A DNA stretch of 64,000 nt, from contig NZ_JROO01000028.1 of NCBI RefSeq assembly GCF_000826685.1, forward strand, positions 62,001 through 126,000, given 5' to 3'. The stretch comes from Streptomonospora alba (GTDB taxonomy: Bacteria; Actinomycetota; Actinomycetes; Streptosporangiales; Streptosporangiaceae). A program made the position numbers and the translations under genes. The notes beneath the pieces are model-generated. The model ran no database searches, was not told where the DNA came from, and was given only the letters and a program-made list of their open reading frames with translations. Of this stretch, positions 17,429 to 26,374 are shown in pieces. How positions within the stretch are numbered: position 1 is the stretch's first letter; the number at the start of each line of letters is the position of its first letter.

Positions 17429-19867
17429 ATGCCGCGCGACGAACGCTCCCGCACCTCGGAGCCGCCCCACCGCGCCTCCGCCCTGACCCGCGTACGCGCC
17501 GCCTACTACGGCTATCCGCTGCGCACCCGCCTGATCGCCGGACTGGGCGTGGTCACCCTCCTGGTGGTTGCGGCGCTGCTGTCGAGCCTGCCGCTGCTGA
17601 CCACCGTCGCGGCCGCCGTCGCGGCCCTGCTGGTCTTCGCGGCCCTGATGCGCTCCGGTGACGCCGTGGCCACCGCGCTGATCAGCATCGTCTGGCTCGT
17701 GCTGGCCTACACCCTGTTCCTCATCCCCGTCAGCGTCGCCGACTCCGGGGTGCTGCTGCTCCTGCCGCTGCTTCCGCTGCTGGTTTCGCTGGCCGCCACC
17801 CGCATCACCGCCTTCCCCGTCTGGCACACGACCCTGGTCGCGCTGCTGGTGGCCCTCATCATCGGGTTGGGCACGGCACTGGCCGGCATGCTCGCCGGTT
17901 CGGCCCCGGGCGCGCTCGGGGTGCTGTGCGCATTCGGGGGCGCGGGACTGGCGCTGCTGTGGCGGGTGCTGGCCGCCTACCGGCTGCGCCGCACGATGAG
18001 CGACCTCGGCGCGCCCCCGCCCGACCGCGAAGGCGGCATCCGCGGCACCCCGCCCCCGCCGCCGGCCGGTGCCCAGGCGCGCCAGCGCGCCACCGAGGGC
18101 GGGCGCGGCCGCGCGGGCCAGGACAGCGGCGACGACACCGCCCCCGTGCCCGTCGACGAGGCGCTGGCCGAGCTGGAGAACATGATCGGGCTGGACCCGG
18201 TCAAGCAGCAGGTCCGCGCCATCGCCGCCTCCATCGAGGCCGCCCGGTTGCGTGCCGACGCCGGTTATGCGGTCGAGCGGCCGCTGCGTCACCTGGTCTT
18301 CTCCGGTCCGCCCGGCACCGGCAAGACGAGCGTCGCCCGCACCCTGGCGACGATCCTGCACTCGTTCGGGCTGCTGCCCACTCCGCGGGTCGTCGAGGCC
18401 CAGCGCGCCGACCTGGTGGGGGAGTACCTGGGCGCCACCGCCATCAAGACCAACGAGCTCGTCGACCGGGCGTTGGGCGGGGTGCTGTTCGTCGACGAGG
18501 CGTACTCGCTGGTCAACGACGGCGACGGGCAGTCCGACAGGTTCGGCAACGAAGCCGTGCAGACACTGCTCAAGCGCGCCGAGGACGACCGCGACCGCGT
18601 GGTGATCATCCTCGCCGGCTACGAGGCCGAGATGGACCGGTTCCTGGCCTCCAACACCGGCCTGGCGTCGCGTTTCGCCACCCGCATCACCTTCCCCAGC
18701 TATAGCCCCGACGAGCTGCAGCGCATCGCCGAGTTCCTGTTCGACCAGCGCGGCGACCTGCTCGACGCCGAGGCCGCCCCCGCCCTGCGCCGGCGCTTCG
18801 ACAGGATCGTGCAGCGCGGCGCGATCGACGACCTGGGCAACGGCCGCTTCGTGCGCTCGCTGGTGGAGAAGGCCGCCGAGGCGCGCGACGTGCGGGTGGT
18901 GACCTCCGGGCACCAGGAGCACCCGCCCGAAGGCGAGGAACTGGTGACAGTTCGCGCCCCCGACATCGCCACCGCCTTCGACGGGCTCACCGAGCGGCTT
19001 TCCGGCTTCGGCGAGGCGCCCGACATCGACGAGGCGCTGGCCGAGCTGGACACCATGATCGGGCTGGAGCCGGTCAAGCGGCAGGTGCGCTCGCTGGTGG
19101 CCCAGCTGCAGATGGCCAAGCTGCGTGAGGAGCAGGGGCTGCGCAACCACCCGCCGATGCGCCACTTCGTCTTCTCCGGACCGCCGGGCACCGGCAAGAC
19201 CTCGGTCGCACGGATCCTCGGCCGGGTCTTCGCCGCGCTGGGGCTGCTCAGCCGCCCCGACGTGGTCGAGGCCCAGCGCGCCGACCTGGTGGGCGAGCAC
19301 CTGGGCGCGACGGCCATCAAGACCGGCAAACTGGTCGACCGGGCACTGGGCGGGGTGCTGTTCGTCGACGAGGCCTACGCGCTGCACAATCCCGGATACA
19401 GCGGGGGCGACGCCTTCGGCGCCGAGGCGGTGCAGACGCTGCTCAAACGCGCCGAGGACGACCGCGACCGGCTGGTGGTCGTGCTGGCCGGCTACCCCGC
19501 GGAGATGGACCGGTTCCTGTCCAGCAACGCCGGGCTGGCCTCGCGCTTCAACGTCCGGGTCGCCTTCCCCAGTTACACCCCCGACGAGCTGACCGAGATC
19601 GCCGAATCGGTGGCCCAGGACACCGGCGACACCTTCGACGACTCCGCCCGCGAGGACCTGCGGCGCATCTTCGGCTACGTGTGCGAGTCGGCGTGGATCG
19701 ACGAGCTGGGCAACGGCCGCTTCGCCCGCTCGCTGTTCGAGAAGGCGTGCTCCCACCGCGACGTGCGGGTCGCCGAGGAGCTGGGCGACAACGCCACCGC
19801 CGCGGAGCTGACCCGGATCACCAGCGCCGACGTGCGCCAGGCCTACGCCGAGGTCACCCAGGGCTGA
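17429..19867 (+). CDS. Membrane-anchored double AAA+ ATPase (CbbX/SpoVK type)
   Basis: An 812-aa protein with an N-terminal membrane region of about five to six segments (residues 30-185) followed by two CbbX/SpoVK-like AAA+ modules. Module 1 has Walker A GPPGTGKT (Lys299) and Walker B LFVDEAY (Asp356). Module 2 repeats them at Lys590 and Asp647. Both carry RADLVGEYLGATAIKT / RADLVGEHLGATAIKT and the arginine-finger region SRF. Each module opens with DEALAELxxMIGLxPVK, so they arose by internal duplication. CbbX-like AAA proteins remodel protein complexes; the tandem form with a membrane anchor recalls ESX-associated ATPases, but no ESX gene is nearby. Start ATG 17429 follows AAGGAAGGG. Confidence 0.88.
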   Translation: MPRDERSRTSEPPHRASALTRVRAAYYGYPLRTRLIAGLGVVTLLVVAALLSSLPLLTTVAAAVAALLVFAALMRSGDAVATALISIVWLVLAYTLFLIPVSVADSGVLLLLPLLPLLVSLAATRITAFPVWHTTLVALLVALIIGLGTALAGMLAGSAPGALGVLCAFGGAGLALLWRVLAAYRLRRTMSDLGAPPPDREGGIRGTPPPPPAGAQARQRATEGGRGRAGQDSGDDTAPVPVDEALAELENMIGLDPVKQQVRAIAASIEAARLRADAGYAVERPLRHLVFSGPPGTGKTSVARTLATILHSFGLLPTPRVVEAQRADLVGEYLGATAIKTNELVDRALGGVLFVDEAYSLVNDGDGQSDRFGNEAVQTLLKRAEDDRDRVVIILAGYEAEMDRFLASNTGLASRFATRITFPSYSPDELQRIAEFLFDQRGDLLDAEAAPALRRRFDRIVQRGAIDDLGNGRFVRSLVEKAAEARDVRVVTSGHQEHPPEGEELVTVRAPDIATAFDGLTERLSGFGEAPDIDEALAELDTMIGLEPVKRQVRSLVAQLQMAKLREEQGLRNHPPMRHFVFSGPPGTGKTSVARILGRVFAALGLLSRPDVVEAQRADLVGEHLGATAIKTGKLVDRALGGVLFVDEAYALHNPGYSGGDAFGAEAVQTLLKRAEDDRDRLVVVLAGYPAEMDRFLSSNAGLASRFNVRVAFPSYTPDELTEIAESVAQDTGDTFDDSAREDLRRIFGYVCESAWIDELGNGRFARSLFEKACSHRDVRVAEELGDNATAAELTRITSADVRQAYAEVTQG

Positions 19868-19931
19868 GGGCGGGCGCGGACCCCGTCCGGAGACGACCGC
19901 ACAGCCGGGCCGGGAAGCCCGGTCCTGCTGC

Positions 19932-19937
19932 TAGTGT
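19932..19937 (+). promoter_or_regulatory. -10 box, leaderless nucleotidyltransferase gene
   Basis: TAGTGT ends 7 nt before the ATG at 19945 and no ribosome-binding site is present. Confidence 0.55.
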
Positions 19938-19944
19938 CCGCCCC

Positions 19945-20673
19945 ATGAGTGGACCCAACGCCCCCGTCAACCAGGCCGTCATCCTCGCTGGAGGCCAGGC
20001 GACACGGCTTCGCCCGTACACCGACACCCGCCCCAAGGCGATGGTCGAGGTGGCCGACCGCCCCATCATCGACTACCAGCTGGAGTGGCTCGCCGACTAC
20101 GGCGTCGAGCACGTCGTGGTCTCGTGCGGCTACAAGGCCGAGGTCCTGCGCGAGCACCTGGAGGGCCGCTCGACCGGTGTGGAGACGACCCTGCTGGTGG
20201 AGGACGAGCCGCTGGGCCGCGGCGGCGCGCTGCGGTATGCGGCCTCGGGGCTGCGGGAGTCGGCCGAGCCCTACTACGCGCTCAACGGCGACGTGCTGAC
20301 CTGGTTCCCGCTCGACGAGTTCACCGCCTTCCACCGCGGCAAGGGCGGCATGGCCACCCTGGCGCTGGCCCAGTACCAGACCAGCTGGGGCATCGTCGAC
20401 GTCACCGACGACGGCGCGATCGAGGGCTTCACCCAGAGCCCGATGCTGCCGTTCTGGATCAACGCCGGCGTCTACCTCTTCGAGCACCCCGCCACCGAGC
20501 TGCTGCCGGCCAAGGGCGACCACGAGTCCACAACCTTCCCCGACCTGGCCGCCGAGGGCCGGCTTTTCGGCTACCGGATCGACGGGTTCTGGCGCGGCGT
20601 GGACACGGTCAAGGACGTAAAGGAGGCCAGCGAGGAGATCCCTGCGCTGCGCGCCTCCCGGCAGGCCGGCTGA
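19945..20673 (+). CDS. Sugar-1-phosphate nucleotidyltransferase (NTP transferase family)
   Basis: A 242-aa cytosolic enzyme with the nucleotidyltransferase signature QAVILAGGQATRLRPYTDTRPKAMVEVADRPIIDYQLEWL, the metal-binding YYALNGDVL (Asp), and WINAGVYLFEHPATELLP. It lacks the C-terminal beta-helix of GlmU/GlgC, so it fits the short RmlA/HddC/MurU-like class that joins NTP and a sugar phosphate. The sugar is not identifiable. Start ATG 19945 is leaderless. It lies 78 nt after the AAA gene and about 95 nt before the phosphatase gene, each of the latter two with its own -10. Confidence 0.85.
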   Translation: MSGPNAPVNQAVILAGGQATRLRPYTDTRPKAMVEVADRPIIDYQLEWLADYGVEHVVVSCGYKAEVLREHLEGRSTGVETTLLVEDEPLGRGGALRYAASGLRESAEPYYALNGDVLTWFPLDEFTAFHRGKGGMATLALAQYQTSWGIVDVTDDGAIEGFTQSPMLPFWINAGVYLFEHPATELLPAKGDHESTTFPDLAAEGRLFGYRIDGFWRGVDTVKDVKEASEEIPALRASRQAG

Positions 20674-20754
20674 GGCCGGTCCGGCGCGCAGAGGCGGGAG
20701 CCCGGTGCTTCGCGGTCCGGCCAGGGCAGCGCGATCCGGTGCGGGGCCGACCGG

Positions 20755-20760
20755 TATCGT
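20755..20760 (+). promoter_or_regulatory. -10 box, leaderless phosphatase gene
   Basis: TATCGT ends 7 nt before the GTG at 20768; no ribosome-binding site lies between. Confidence 0.55.
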
Positions 20761-20767
20761 CGCGCCC

Positions 20768-21550
20768 GTGACGAACCAAGCCGCGTACCCGCTGGCGACA
20801 GCACCCAATTTCCGCGACCTCGGCGGCCACGCCACCAGCGACGGCGGCCGCGTCCGCACGGGCGTCGCCTTCCGCTCCGACGCGCTGGACCGGCTGGACG
20901 CGGCGGACGTCCGTACGCTGGGCGAGCTCGGCGTCCGCCAGGTCATTGACCTGCGCACCGCCTTCGAGCGCGAGAGCAGGCCCGACGCACTGCCCGAGGG
21001 CATCGACCACACGGTGCTGGACCTGCAGGGCGACCACTCCACCGGCGCCGACCTGGTCCAAGTGCTGAGCGACCCCGGCCGCGCCGAAGCCGTCTTCGGT
21101 GACGGCGGCGCCACCCGTTTCATGCACGAGGTCAGCCGGACCCTGGTCACCGCCGAGGACGCCTGCGCCGGCTACGCGGAGATGGTGCGCCGCATCGCTG
21201 CAGGCGCCGGTGCGACGGTCGTCCACTGCAGCGCCGGCAAGGACCGCACCGGCTGGGCGGCGGCGCTGGTGCTGGGGATCCTGGGCGTGCCGCGCGAGAC
21301 GATCTCCGCCGACTACCTGGCCAGCAACGAAAGGCTGTCCCGGTTGCAGGGGACCATGCGCGCCGCCTGCGAGCGCTCCGGCATCGACCCCGCCGTCATC
21401 GAGCCCATGACCGAGTGCCGCCTTGCCTACCTGGACGAGGCCTACGGAGAGGTGGAACGCACCTACGGGTCCTTCGACGCCTACGTCCACGACGGGCTGG
21501 GACTGGAGGAGCCCACCGTCGAGGCCCTGCGCGGACGCATGCTGGCATAG
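20768..21550 (+). CDS. Tyrosine/serine protein phosphatase (DSP-like)
   Basis: A 260-aa cytosolic phosphatase of the MptpB/PF13350 type. It opens with NFRDLGGHATSDGGRVRTGVAFRSDALDRL, the usual family N-terminus, and has the P-loop HCSAGKDRTGWAAAL, with nucleophile Cys154 and Arg160 (CX5R). The family dephosphorylates protein Tyr/Ser or lipid phosphates; the substrate is unknown. The GTG start at 20768 is supported by a -10 box 7 nt upstream and by the family start; upstream residues are unconvincing. Confidence 0.88.
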   Translation: MTNQAAYPLATAPNFRDLGGHATSDGGRVRTGVAFRSDALDRLDAADVRTLGELGVRQVIDLRTAFERESRPDALPEGIDHTVLDLQGDHSTGADLVQVLSDPGRAEAVFGDGGATRFMHEVSRTLVTAEDACAGYAEMVRRIAAGAGATVVHCSAGKDRTGWAAALVLGILGVPRETISADYLASNERLSRLQGTMRAACERSGIDPAVIEPMTECRLAYLDEAYGEVERTYGSFDAYVHDGLGLEEPTVEALRGRMLA

Positions 21551-21551
21551 G

Positions 21552-21602
21552 AGCCGGCGCGCCGGTCGGGGCCCGGTGCCATGCGCGTGCCGGGCGCCGG
21601 CT
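21552..21602. terminator. Nested hairpin between convergent genes
   Basis: Arms AGCCGGCGC / GCGCCGGCT enclose a further imperfect GCCCGG... CCGGGC stem. It lies between the phosphatase stop and the end of the minus-strand 538-aa gene. Confidence 0.5.
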
Positions 21603-21620
21603 GCCGTGCTCGTAGCGGTG

Positions 21621-23237
21621 CTACAGCTCGTCCAGGCGGGTGGCGATGTCGTCGCCCGGTTCGGCGCCTTCGACGACCTCCATCAGCATGCGCAGGACCA
21701 CCGGGCGCTCGTAGCCGTGGTCCAGCAGGCGCTCGGCCGCGCTCCACAGCTGGGGCGGGGCGCCCTCCCACAGCCGCTCGGCCAGGCGCTCGTGGGCGTC
21801 GAGCGCCTCTTCGGTGGCGGCCGTGTCGGCGGAGGGGCCCGCAGGGGTCCCCGTGGAGTGCTTGCCCTTGTGCTTGACGGGGGAGTCGTACTCGCCGAAG
21901 TGGTCCAGCCGCAGCAGCGCGCGCCTGCCCGCGCGTGTGGAGGGGTCGAACTCGTCCTCGGACTCGGCGAGCAGGTCGCTGGTCAGCAGCGGGAAGGCGA
22001 ACATCCGGCGCGGCAGCGCCGACAGGTCGCCGTCGGGCAGCAGGCGCCGCACCACCTCGGGCGGCAGTCCGAAGGACGCGGAGACGTCCAGGTAGGAGGT
22101 CGTGAAGGCCGACGTGGCCTCCCACAGGGCGTCGAGCGTGGCGTTGACCGCGACCTCGGGCAGGCCGTGGCGCGGCCCCGCCCAGCGGATCCAGGCGGCC
22201 AGCACATGCGGCATGGCCTCGCCTTCCTCGGGCAGCAGGATGACCCGCCGCGGCAGCCATCTGAGCAGGAGCGCCTCGATCTTGCGGGGGCTGACCCGCA
22301 GGGGGCGGTCGGCGTCGACGTCGCAGCCGAAGGCGATGATGTGGTCGACGCAGCGGCTCGCGGCGCCCGAGTCGGAGAGTTCGGCGGCGGCGTCGGAGGC
22401 CAGGAACCGCGCGGCGAGTGTCGCGCGCCGATCGCGGCTGCGCGCCGAGTGCACCTGGTCGCGGGGGCGGCGCGGCAGCGCGCGGACGCGGGAGCGGATC
22501 AGGGCGTGGTGGGCGGCCGGCGATCCGTCGGTGACTTCGGGCCCGACCGCGTTGGCGGCGATGGCCCTGTCGGTCTGCTCGACGGCGTCCTCCAGCAGCA
22601 GGCGGGCGCGCTCCAGCCGGATCTGGGAGAACGTCGCCAGCGGGTCGCCGCCCTCGGCCTGAGAGCGGCAGCTCTCCAGCAGCCTGTCGACCTTGGTGGT
22701 GACCCAGGCGTCGCGCAGCACACCGCCGCTGTTGTGGTCGACGACGGCGATCAGCGCGTGGGCGCCGGTGTACTCCTCGGAGTCCCCGTCGTCGTAGCGG
22801 AAGGTGCAGATGATGTCGTCGGTGTCGCCGAAACGGGTGCCGAAGGCGTAAGCGGCGATGGGGCGGACGCGTCCGAGCAGGTCGGCCCAGGCCGGACGGG
22901 CGACTCCGCGTTCGATGAGCGCCGCGGAGCCCTTTTCGGCCAGTTCGCGCTGGTGCACAGTGGTGCCCAGAACAGAGACGCCGGTAAGCAGCGCCAAGCC
23001 GGCCGCCGATCCGGAGGCCTGGGCGTGGGCGACCAGACCGTCGCCCAGCAGCCGCTCGACGTCGAGGCCCGGCACGCGTTTGCCCCACCACGAGCCGAGC
23101 ATCTCGCTGACGCCGATCTCGGCGTCGAGGGGCTCGCGGGTGGCGAGCATCGTGCGCGCGGCGCGCAGCATCTCGGTGAATACGGCATCGGGCATGGAGC
23201 CCGGGTCCGGCTGGTCGGGCTGGGGAGGTACGGACAC
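21621..23237 (-). CDS. Conserved hypothetical protein, 538 aa
   Basis: A soluble protein without membrane segments, signal peptide or a motif I recognise. Landmarks: ISEMLGSWWG-like block (GVSEMLGSWWGKRVPGLDVERLL), RPIAAYAFGTRFGDTDDIICTFRYDDG, EYTGAHALIAVVDHNSGGVLRDAWVTTKVDRLL and KIEALLLRWLPRRVILLPEEGEAMPHVLAAWIRWAG. The overall look is that of a conserved actinobacterial protein of unknown role. The GTG at 23237 is chosen because a TAGGCT -10 lies 7 nt upstream on the minus strand (leaderless). Confidence 0.75.
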   Translation of the reverse strand: MSVPPQPDQPDPGSMPDAVFTEMLRAARTMLATREPLDAEIGVSEMLGSWWGKRVPGLDVERLLGDGLVAHAQASGSAAGLALLTGVSVLGTTVHQRELAEKGSAALIERGVARPAWADLLGRVRPIAAYAFGTRFGDTDDIICTFRYDDGDSEEYTGAHALIAVVDHNSGGVLRDAWVTTKVDRLLESCRSQAEGGDPLATFSQIRLERARLLLEDAVEQTDRAIAANAVGPEVTDGSPAAHHALIRSRVRALPRRPRDQVHSARSRDRRATLAARFLASDAAAELSDSGAASRCVDHIIAFGCDVDADRPLRVSPRKIEALLLRWLPRRVILLPEEGEAMPHVLAAWIRWAGPRHGLPEVAVNATLDALWEATSAFTTSYLDVSASFGLPPEVVRRLLPDGDLSALPRRMFAFPLLTSDLLAESEDEFDPSTRAGRRALLRLDHFGEYDSPVKHKGKHSTGTPAGPSADTAATEEALDAHERLAERLWEGAPPQLWSAAERLLDHGYERPVVLRMLMEVVEGAEPGDDIATRLDEL

Positions 23238-23244
23238 CCCACAG

Positions 23245-23250
23245 AGCCTA
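23245..23250 (-). promoter_or_regulatory. -10 box, leaderless 538-aa gene
   Basis: On the minus strand TAGGCT ends 7 nt before the GTG at 23237 and no ribosome-binding site is present. Confidence 0.6.
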
Positions 23251-23355
23251 GGGCACCAGGGGCAGCGGCCTGGGCGCAGCCTGCGATCAGGCCGGCCCGC
23301 GGCGCGCGGCCGGTGCGCACGTCGCCGGGTCGCAACGGCGGGCGGACGAAGGCGC

Positions 23356-23380
23356 CCGCCCCGCGCCGGGCGCGGGGCGG
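23356..23380 (-). terminator. Hairpin downstream of the 85-aa gene
   Basis: CCGCCCCGCG / CGCGGGGCGG with a 5-nt loop, 28 nt beyond the stop of the minus-strand 85-aa gene. Confidence 0.5.
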
Positions 23381-23408
23381 GGCCGGGGCGAGGCGGGATC
23401 CGAGCCGT

Positions 23409-23666
23409 TCAGGACAGCCGGTCGTGGCCGTGGGTCCGCGGAGGCACGATGAGCCCTGAGGGCGGAGCGGACTTGACCATGGCCTGCAGGTGTTCGCGCG
23501 CCACGCGTTCCACGAGGCCCGGGGTGGCCGTGTAGCCGAGGTGCTCGGCGCACTTCCATGTGTCGTTGACACAGCGCTCGACGCATCGGTGGGACAGACC
23601 GGCGAACTCGTCCTGGAGTCGACCGGCGATACGTTGCAGATCACCCACTGGATACGTTTGCAGCAT
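23409..23666 (-). CDS. Small three-helix protein (DUF3562-like)
   Basis: This 85-aa protein has the pattern LQRIAGRLQDEFAGLSHRCVERCVNDTWKCAEHLGYTATPGLVERVAREHLQAMV, matching small three-helix dimerisation proteins found in many actinobacteria (my recollection, not a search). The C-terminus is disordered (PPSGLIVPPRTHGHDRLS). Three Cys lie on the predicted helices. The ATG at 23666 is at the family-typical position; the ribosome-binding site is unclear (GAGGGGG about 11 nt upstream). Function unknown. Confidence 0.6.
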   Translation of the reverse strand: MLQTYPVGDLQRIAGRLQDEFAGLSHRCVERCVNDTWKCAEHLGYTATPGLVERVAREHLQAMVKSAPPSGLIVPPRTHGHDRLS

Positions 23667-24289
23667 CCTCGCTCACGCCCCCTCGCTGGCTTGGTCTTCG
23701 ACGGCGACCACAATCCATTTCACTTCGTTATGCCGGGGTGTCAACCCCTGCAACGGGGGGCCTTAACGAGGTTTTGCGTGCTGCTGGGCCGACACGGCCG
23801 CGCCGTCCGCCACTGCGGCCGGTGCGGGGCTACTTGCCTGTTCGCGGTGGTTGCGGCTCTGTTTCGGACAGGCCGCGTTAGTGCGGTTGGCGTGGATTCT
23901 GAGGCTCTCTCCTGCGGAAACCTGATCGGATTTGGAAAAGGCTGTCCGAAACGGCGAGCGGGCGCCTAGGGTGGATACGACGGCGTATTATTTACCATCC
24001 GCTATGGCCGCTGACTTTCCGCTGTCCCCCGTCTCGGCGAGTCGATGCGGTTGTGGCCTATGCTGATGCGGCGGCGTTCCCGCCCGGCCGTGCGCGCAGT
24101 CGTGCGGCGGGGATCGCATGTCGCCGGTACGTCATGGACGATAGGGAGTGATCGGCGGCGCGGCCACCGGTGAGCCGTTGACGAATCGGCTTCCGCCTCC
24201 ACAGGTGCCCGGCCCGCGTTGGTTAGGTTTTTGGCGCTCGCCCAGGCGAGTCCCCTCGAACGGGGGAAAGGACCCCGGAGGTGTCATTG
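23667..24289. other. Less GC-rich intergenic region
   Basis: About 620 bp between divergent genes, with noticeably more A/T than its surroundings. It should hold promoters for both the 85-aa gene (-) and the SpoIIE phosphatase (+), and contains the 11-bp inverted repeat listed separately. No credible ORF was found. Confidence 0.5.
23861..23952. repeat. 11-bp perfect inverted repeat with 70-bp spacer
   Basis: GTTTCGGACAG (23861-23871) and CTGTCCGAAAC (23942-23952) are exact complements. No target-site duplication flanks them. It could be a paired regulator site or the remains of a small mobile element. Confidence 0.5.
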
Positions 24290-26374
24290 TTGAGCACCGA
24301 GACGTCCGTCCCGCCCCCTCGCATGTCCGGATTGGGCCCCATCGACGCAGCCCTCCTGGATTCGCTGCTGAGGGAGGCCCCGATCGGGTTCGCCTTCTTC
24401 GACGAGTCGGGCCGCTATCAGCGGGTGAACCGGGCGCTGGCCGCGATTTACGGCGTCGGGGACTCCGGCTGCCGCGGCCGCACGCCCTCGGAGGTCCTCG
24501 ACCCCGAGGACGCCGCCGTCCACGAAGCCGCGATCGCGGCGGTGCTGGCGGGCGAGGGCCCGGTCAGCAGCGAACGCCGCCTCAGCGACGGCGAGCCCGA
24601 CGACACCGGCGAGCGGCGCCGATGGTCGCTGGACTGGTACCCCGCCCAAAGCGACGACGGCGTCCACGGCGCGGTGCTGATCGCCGTCGACCTGTCCGAC
24701 CGCTACCGGGCCGAGGTGGCGCTGCGGCGCACCGAGGAGCGCTACCGCTCCCTGCTCACCGCCACCAACCAGGTCGTGTGGACGGCCGACGCCGACGGAG
24801 AGGTGCGCGAGGACTGTCCGGAGTGGCGCACCATCACCGGCCAGACCGCCGAGCAGTACCTGGGCCGCGGCTGGCTCGACGCCGCCCACCCCGACGACCG
24901 CGACCAGGTCGAGCGGGCCTGGAACGACGCCGTCGCCGACCGCGCCACCTTCGACGAGATCTTCCGGGTGCGCACGCAGTCGGGCGACTTCCGCTACTAC
25001 CGCTCGCGGGCCGTGCCCATCATGCGCGGCGACTCGCTGATGGAGTGGGTGGGTGCCCACAGCGACATCACCACCCAGCACGAGGCCGACGACATGCGCC
25101 AGCGCCTCACGCAGCAGCTGGGCGAGGCGGCGCTGCGCACCGTGCGGCTGCAGAAGGCCACCGCCGATCTCGCCGAAGCGCTGACGGTGGGCGAGGTCGT
25201 GCAGGCCATGGCGGAGATCGGCCAGTCCGCCGTAGGCGCCGACTCCACCACCCTGGCCGAGCTCGACCGCGACGACCTGCGGCTGCACATGCTCGGCGAC
25301 GAGCCCGGCCACCGCACCGCCTCCCGCGCCGGCCCGGACCGGTCGGCCACCATGGAGTACGCGGTCCGCGAGCGTCGGCCCTTCATCGCGGGCAATCCCG
25401 CCGAGATGCGTGCGCTGCTGGAGGACGAGGACGAGCCCGAGATCGTGGAGTTCCTGCGCACCACCGAGGAGCGGGCGTGGGTGGCGCTGCCGCTGCTCAG
25501 CGCCGGCCAGCCAATCGGCGCACTGCGCTTCACCTTCTCCGCCTCCCGCGAGGTCTCCGACGAGGAGAAGGTCTTCCTGGAGGCCTTGGCCGGGCAGTGC
25601 GCGCTCGCCCTGGAACGCGCCAAGCTCTTCGAGCGCGAGCACCGCACGGCCGAGGCGCTGCAGACCAGCCTGCTGCCCGAGGACCTCCCCAAGGTCAAGG
25701 GCATCCGGATGCAGGCGTTCTACCGGTCGGGCACCCAGCACGTGCAGGTCGGCGGCGACTGGTACGACGCGTTCCCGCTGCCCGACGGCCGCGTCGCCGG
25801 TGTGCTGGGCGACGTCATGGGCAAGGGCATCAAGGCCGCCACAGGGATGAGCCGTGTGCGCAACGCGCTGCGTGCGCTGGCGTTCAGCATGCCCGAGCCC
25901 GCTGATGTGCTCACCGGCCTCGACCGGATGTTCGACGCCACCGAGGGCGTCGACCAGGTGACCACACTCGTCTACTTCGTGCTCGACTCCGAGACCGGGC
26001 AGGTCGAGCTGAGCAACGCCGGGCATCTGCCGCCGCTGGTGGTCACCGAGAACGCCGGGCCCTGGCTGCTGGAGACCGAGCCCGACACCCCGCTGGGCGT
26101 CAGCTCCGAACGCGGCCACCACAAGTTTTTCGTCCAACCCGGTAACACCGTGGTGCTCTATTCCGATGGACTTGTTGAGAACCGAAAGCGTGCAGTCGCC
26201 TCCGGTCTCGACGAGCTGGTCACCGTAGCGTCCCAAGCACGGCCGGAGGTGGTGGGCGATCCACAGCACATGCTCCAGTACCTTGTGGAGGGCATGCTCG
26301 CAGGGTATGAGCAAGACGACGACGTCACGCTGCTCGCCGTGCACCTACCGGTGATGGACAGCGCACCGGAGTAG
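24290..26374 (+). CDS. PAS-PAS-GAF-SpoIIE (PP2C) phosphatase
   Basis: About 694 aa, cytosolic. Two PAS domains (about 25-140, FAFFDESGRYQRVNRALAAIYG; about 150-265, SLLTATNQVVWTADADGEV...GAHSDITTQHE), a GAF domain (about 300-440) and a C-terminal SpoIIE-type PP2C phosphatase with VGGDWYDAFPLPDGR, GDVMGKGIKAA, LSNAGHLPPLVV, YSDGLVENR and DDDVTLLAVHL. Such proteins dephosphorylate anti-anti-sigma factors in partner-switching stress control. No kinase or STAS gene is adjacent. GGAGG at 24277-24281 overlaps the GTG at 24281, so a TTG at 24287 or 24290 is the likely start. Confidence 0.88.
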   Translation: MSTETSVPPPRMSGLGPIDAALLDSLLREAPIGFAFFDESGRYQRVNRALAAIYGVGDSGCRGRTPSEVLDPEDAAVHEAAIAAVLAGEGPVSSERRLSDGEPDDTGERRRWSLDWYPAQSDDGVHGAVLIAVDLSDRYRAEVALRRTEERYRSLLTATNQVVWTADADGEVREDCPEWRTITGQTAEQYLGRGWLDAAHPDDRDQVERAWNDAVADRATFDEIFRVRTQSGDFRYYRSRAVPIMRGDSLMEWVGAHSDITTQHEADDMRQRLTQQLGEAALRTVRLQKATADLAEALTVGEVVQAMAEIGQSAVGADSTTLAELDRDDLRLHMLGDEPGHRTASRAGPDRSATMEYAVRERRPFIAGNPAEMRALLEDEDEPEIVEFLRTTEERAWVALPLLSAGQPIGALRFTFSASREVSDEEKVFLEALAGQCALALERAKLFEREHRTAEALQTSLLPEDLPKVKGIRMQAFYRSGTQHVQVGGDWYDAFPLPDGRVAGVLGDVMGKGIKAATGMSRVRNALRALAFSMPEPADVLTGLDRMFDATEGVDQVTTLVYFVLDSETGQVELSNAGHLPPLVVTENAGPWLLETEPDTPLGVSSERGHHKFFVQPGNTVVLYSDGLVENRKRAVASGLDELVTVASQARPEVVGDPQHMLQYLVEGMLAGYEQDDDVTLLAVHLPVMDSAPE

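Noticed and set aside
23861-23952. Complete MITE
   Set aside because: Has 11-bp inverted ends but no flanking target duplication, and no second copy was noticed in the window; kept only as a repeat.
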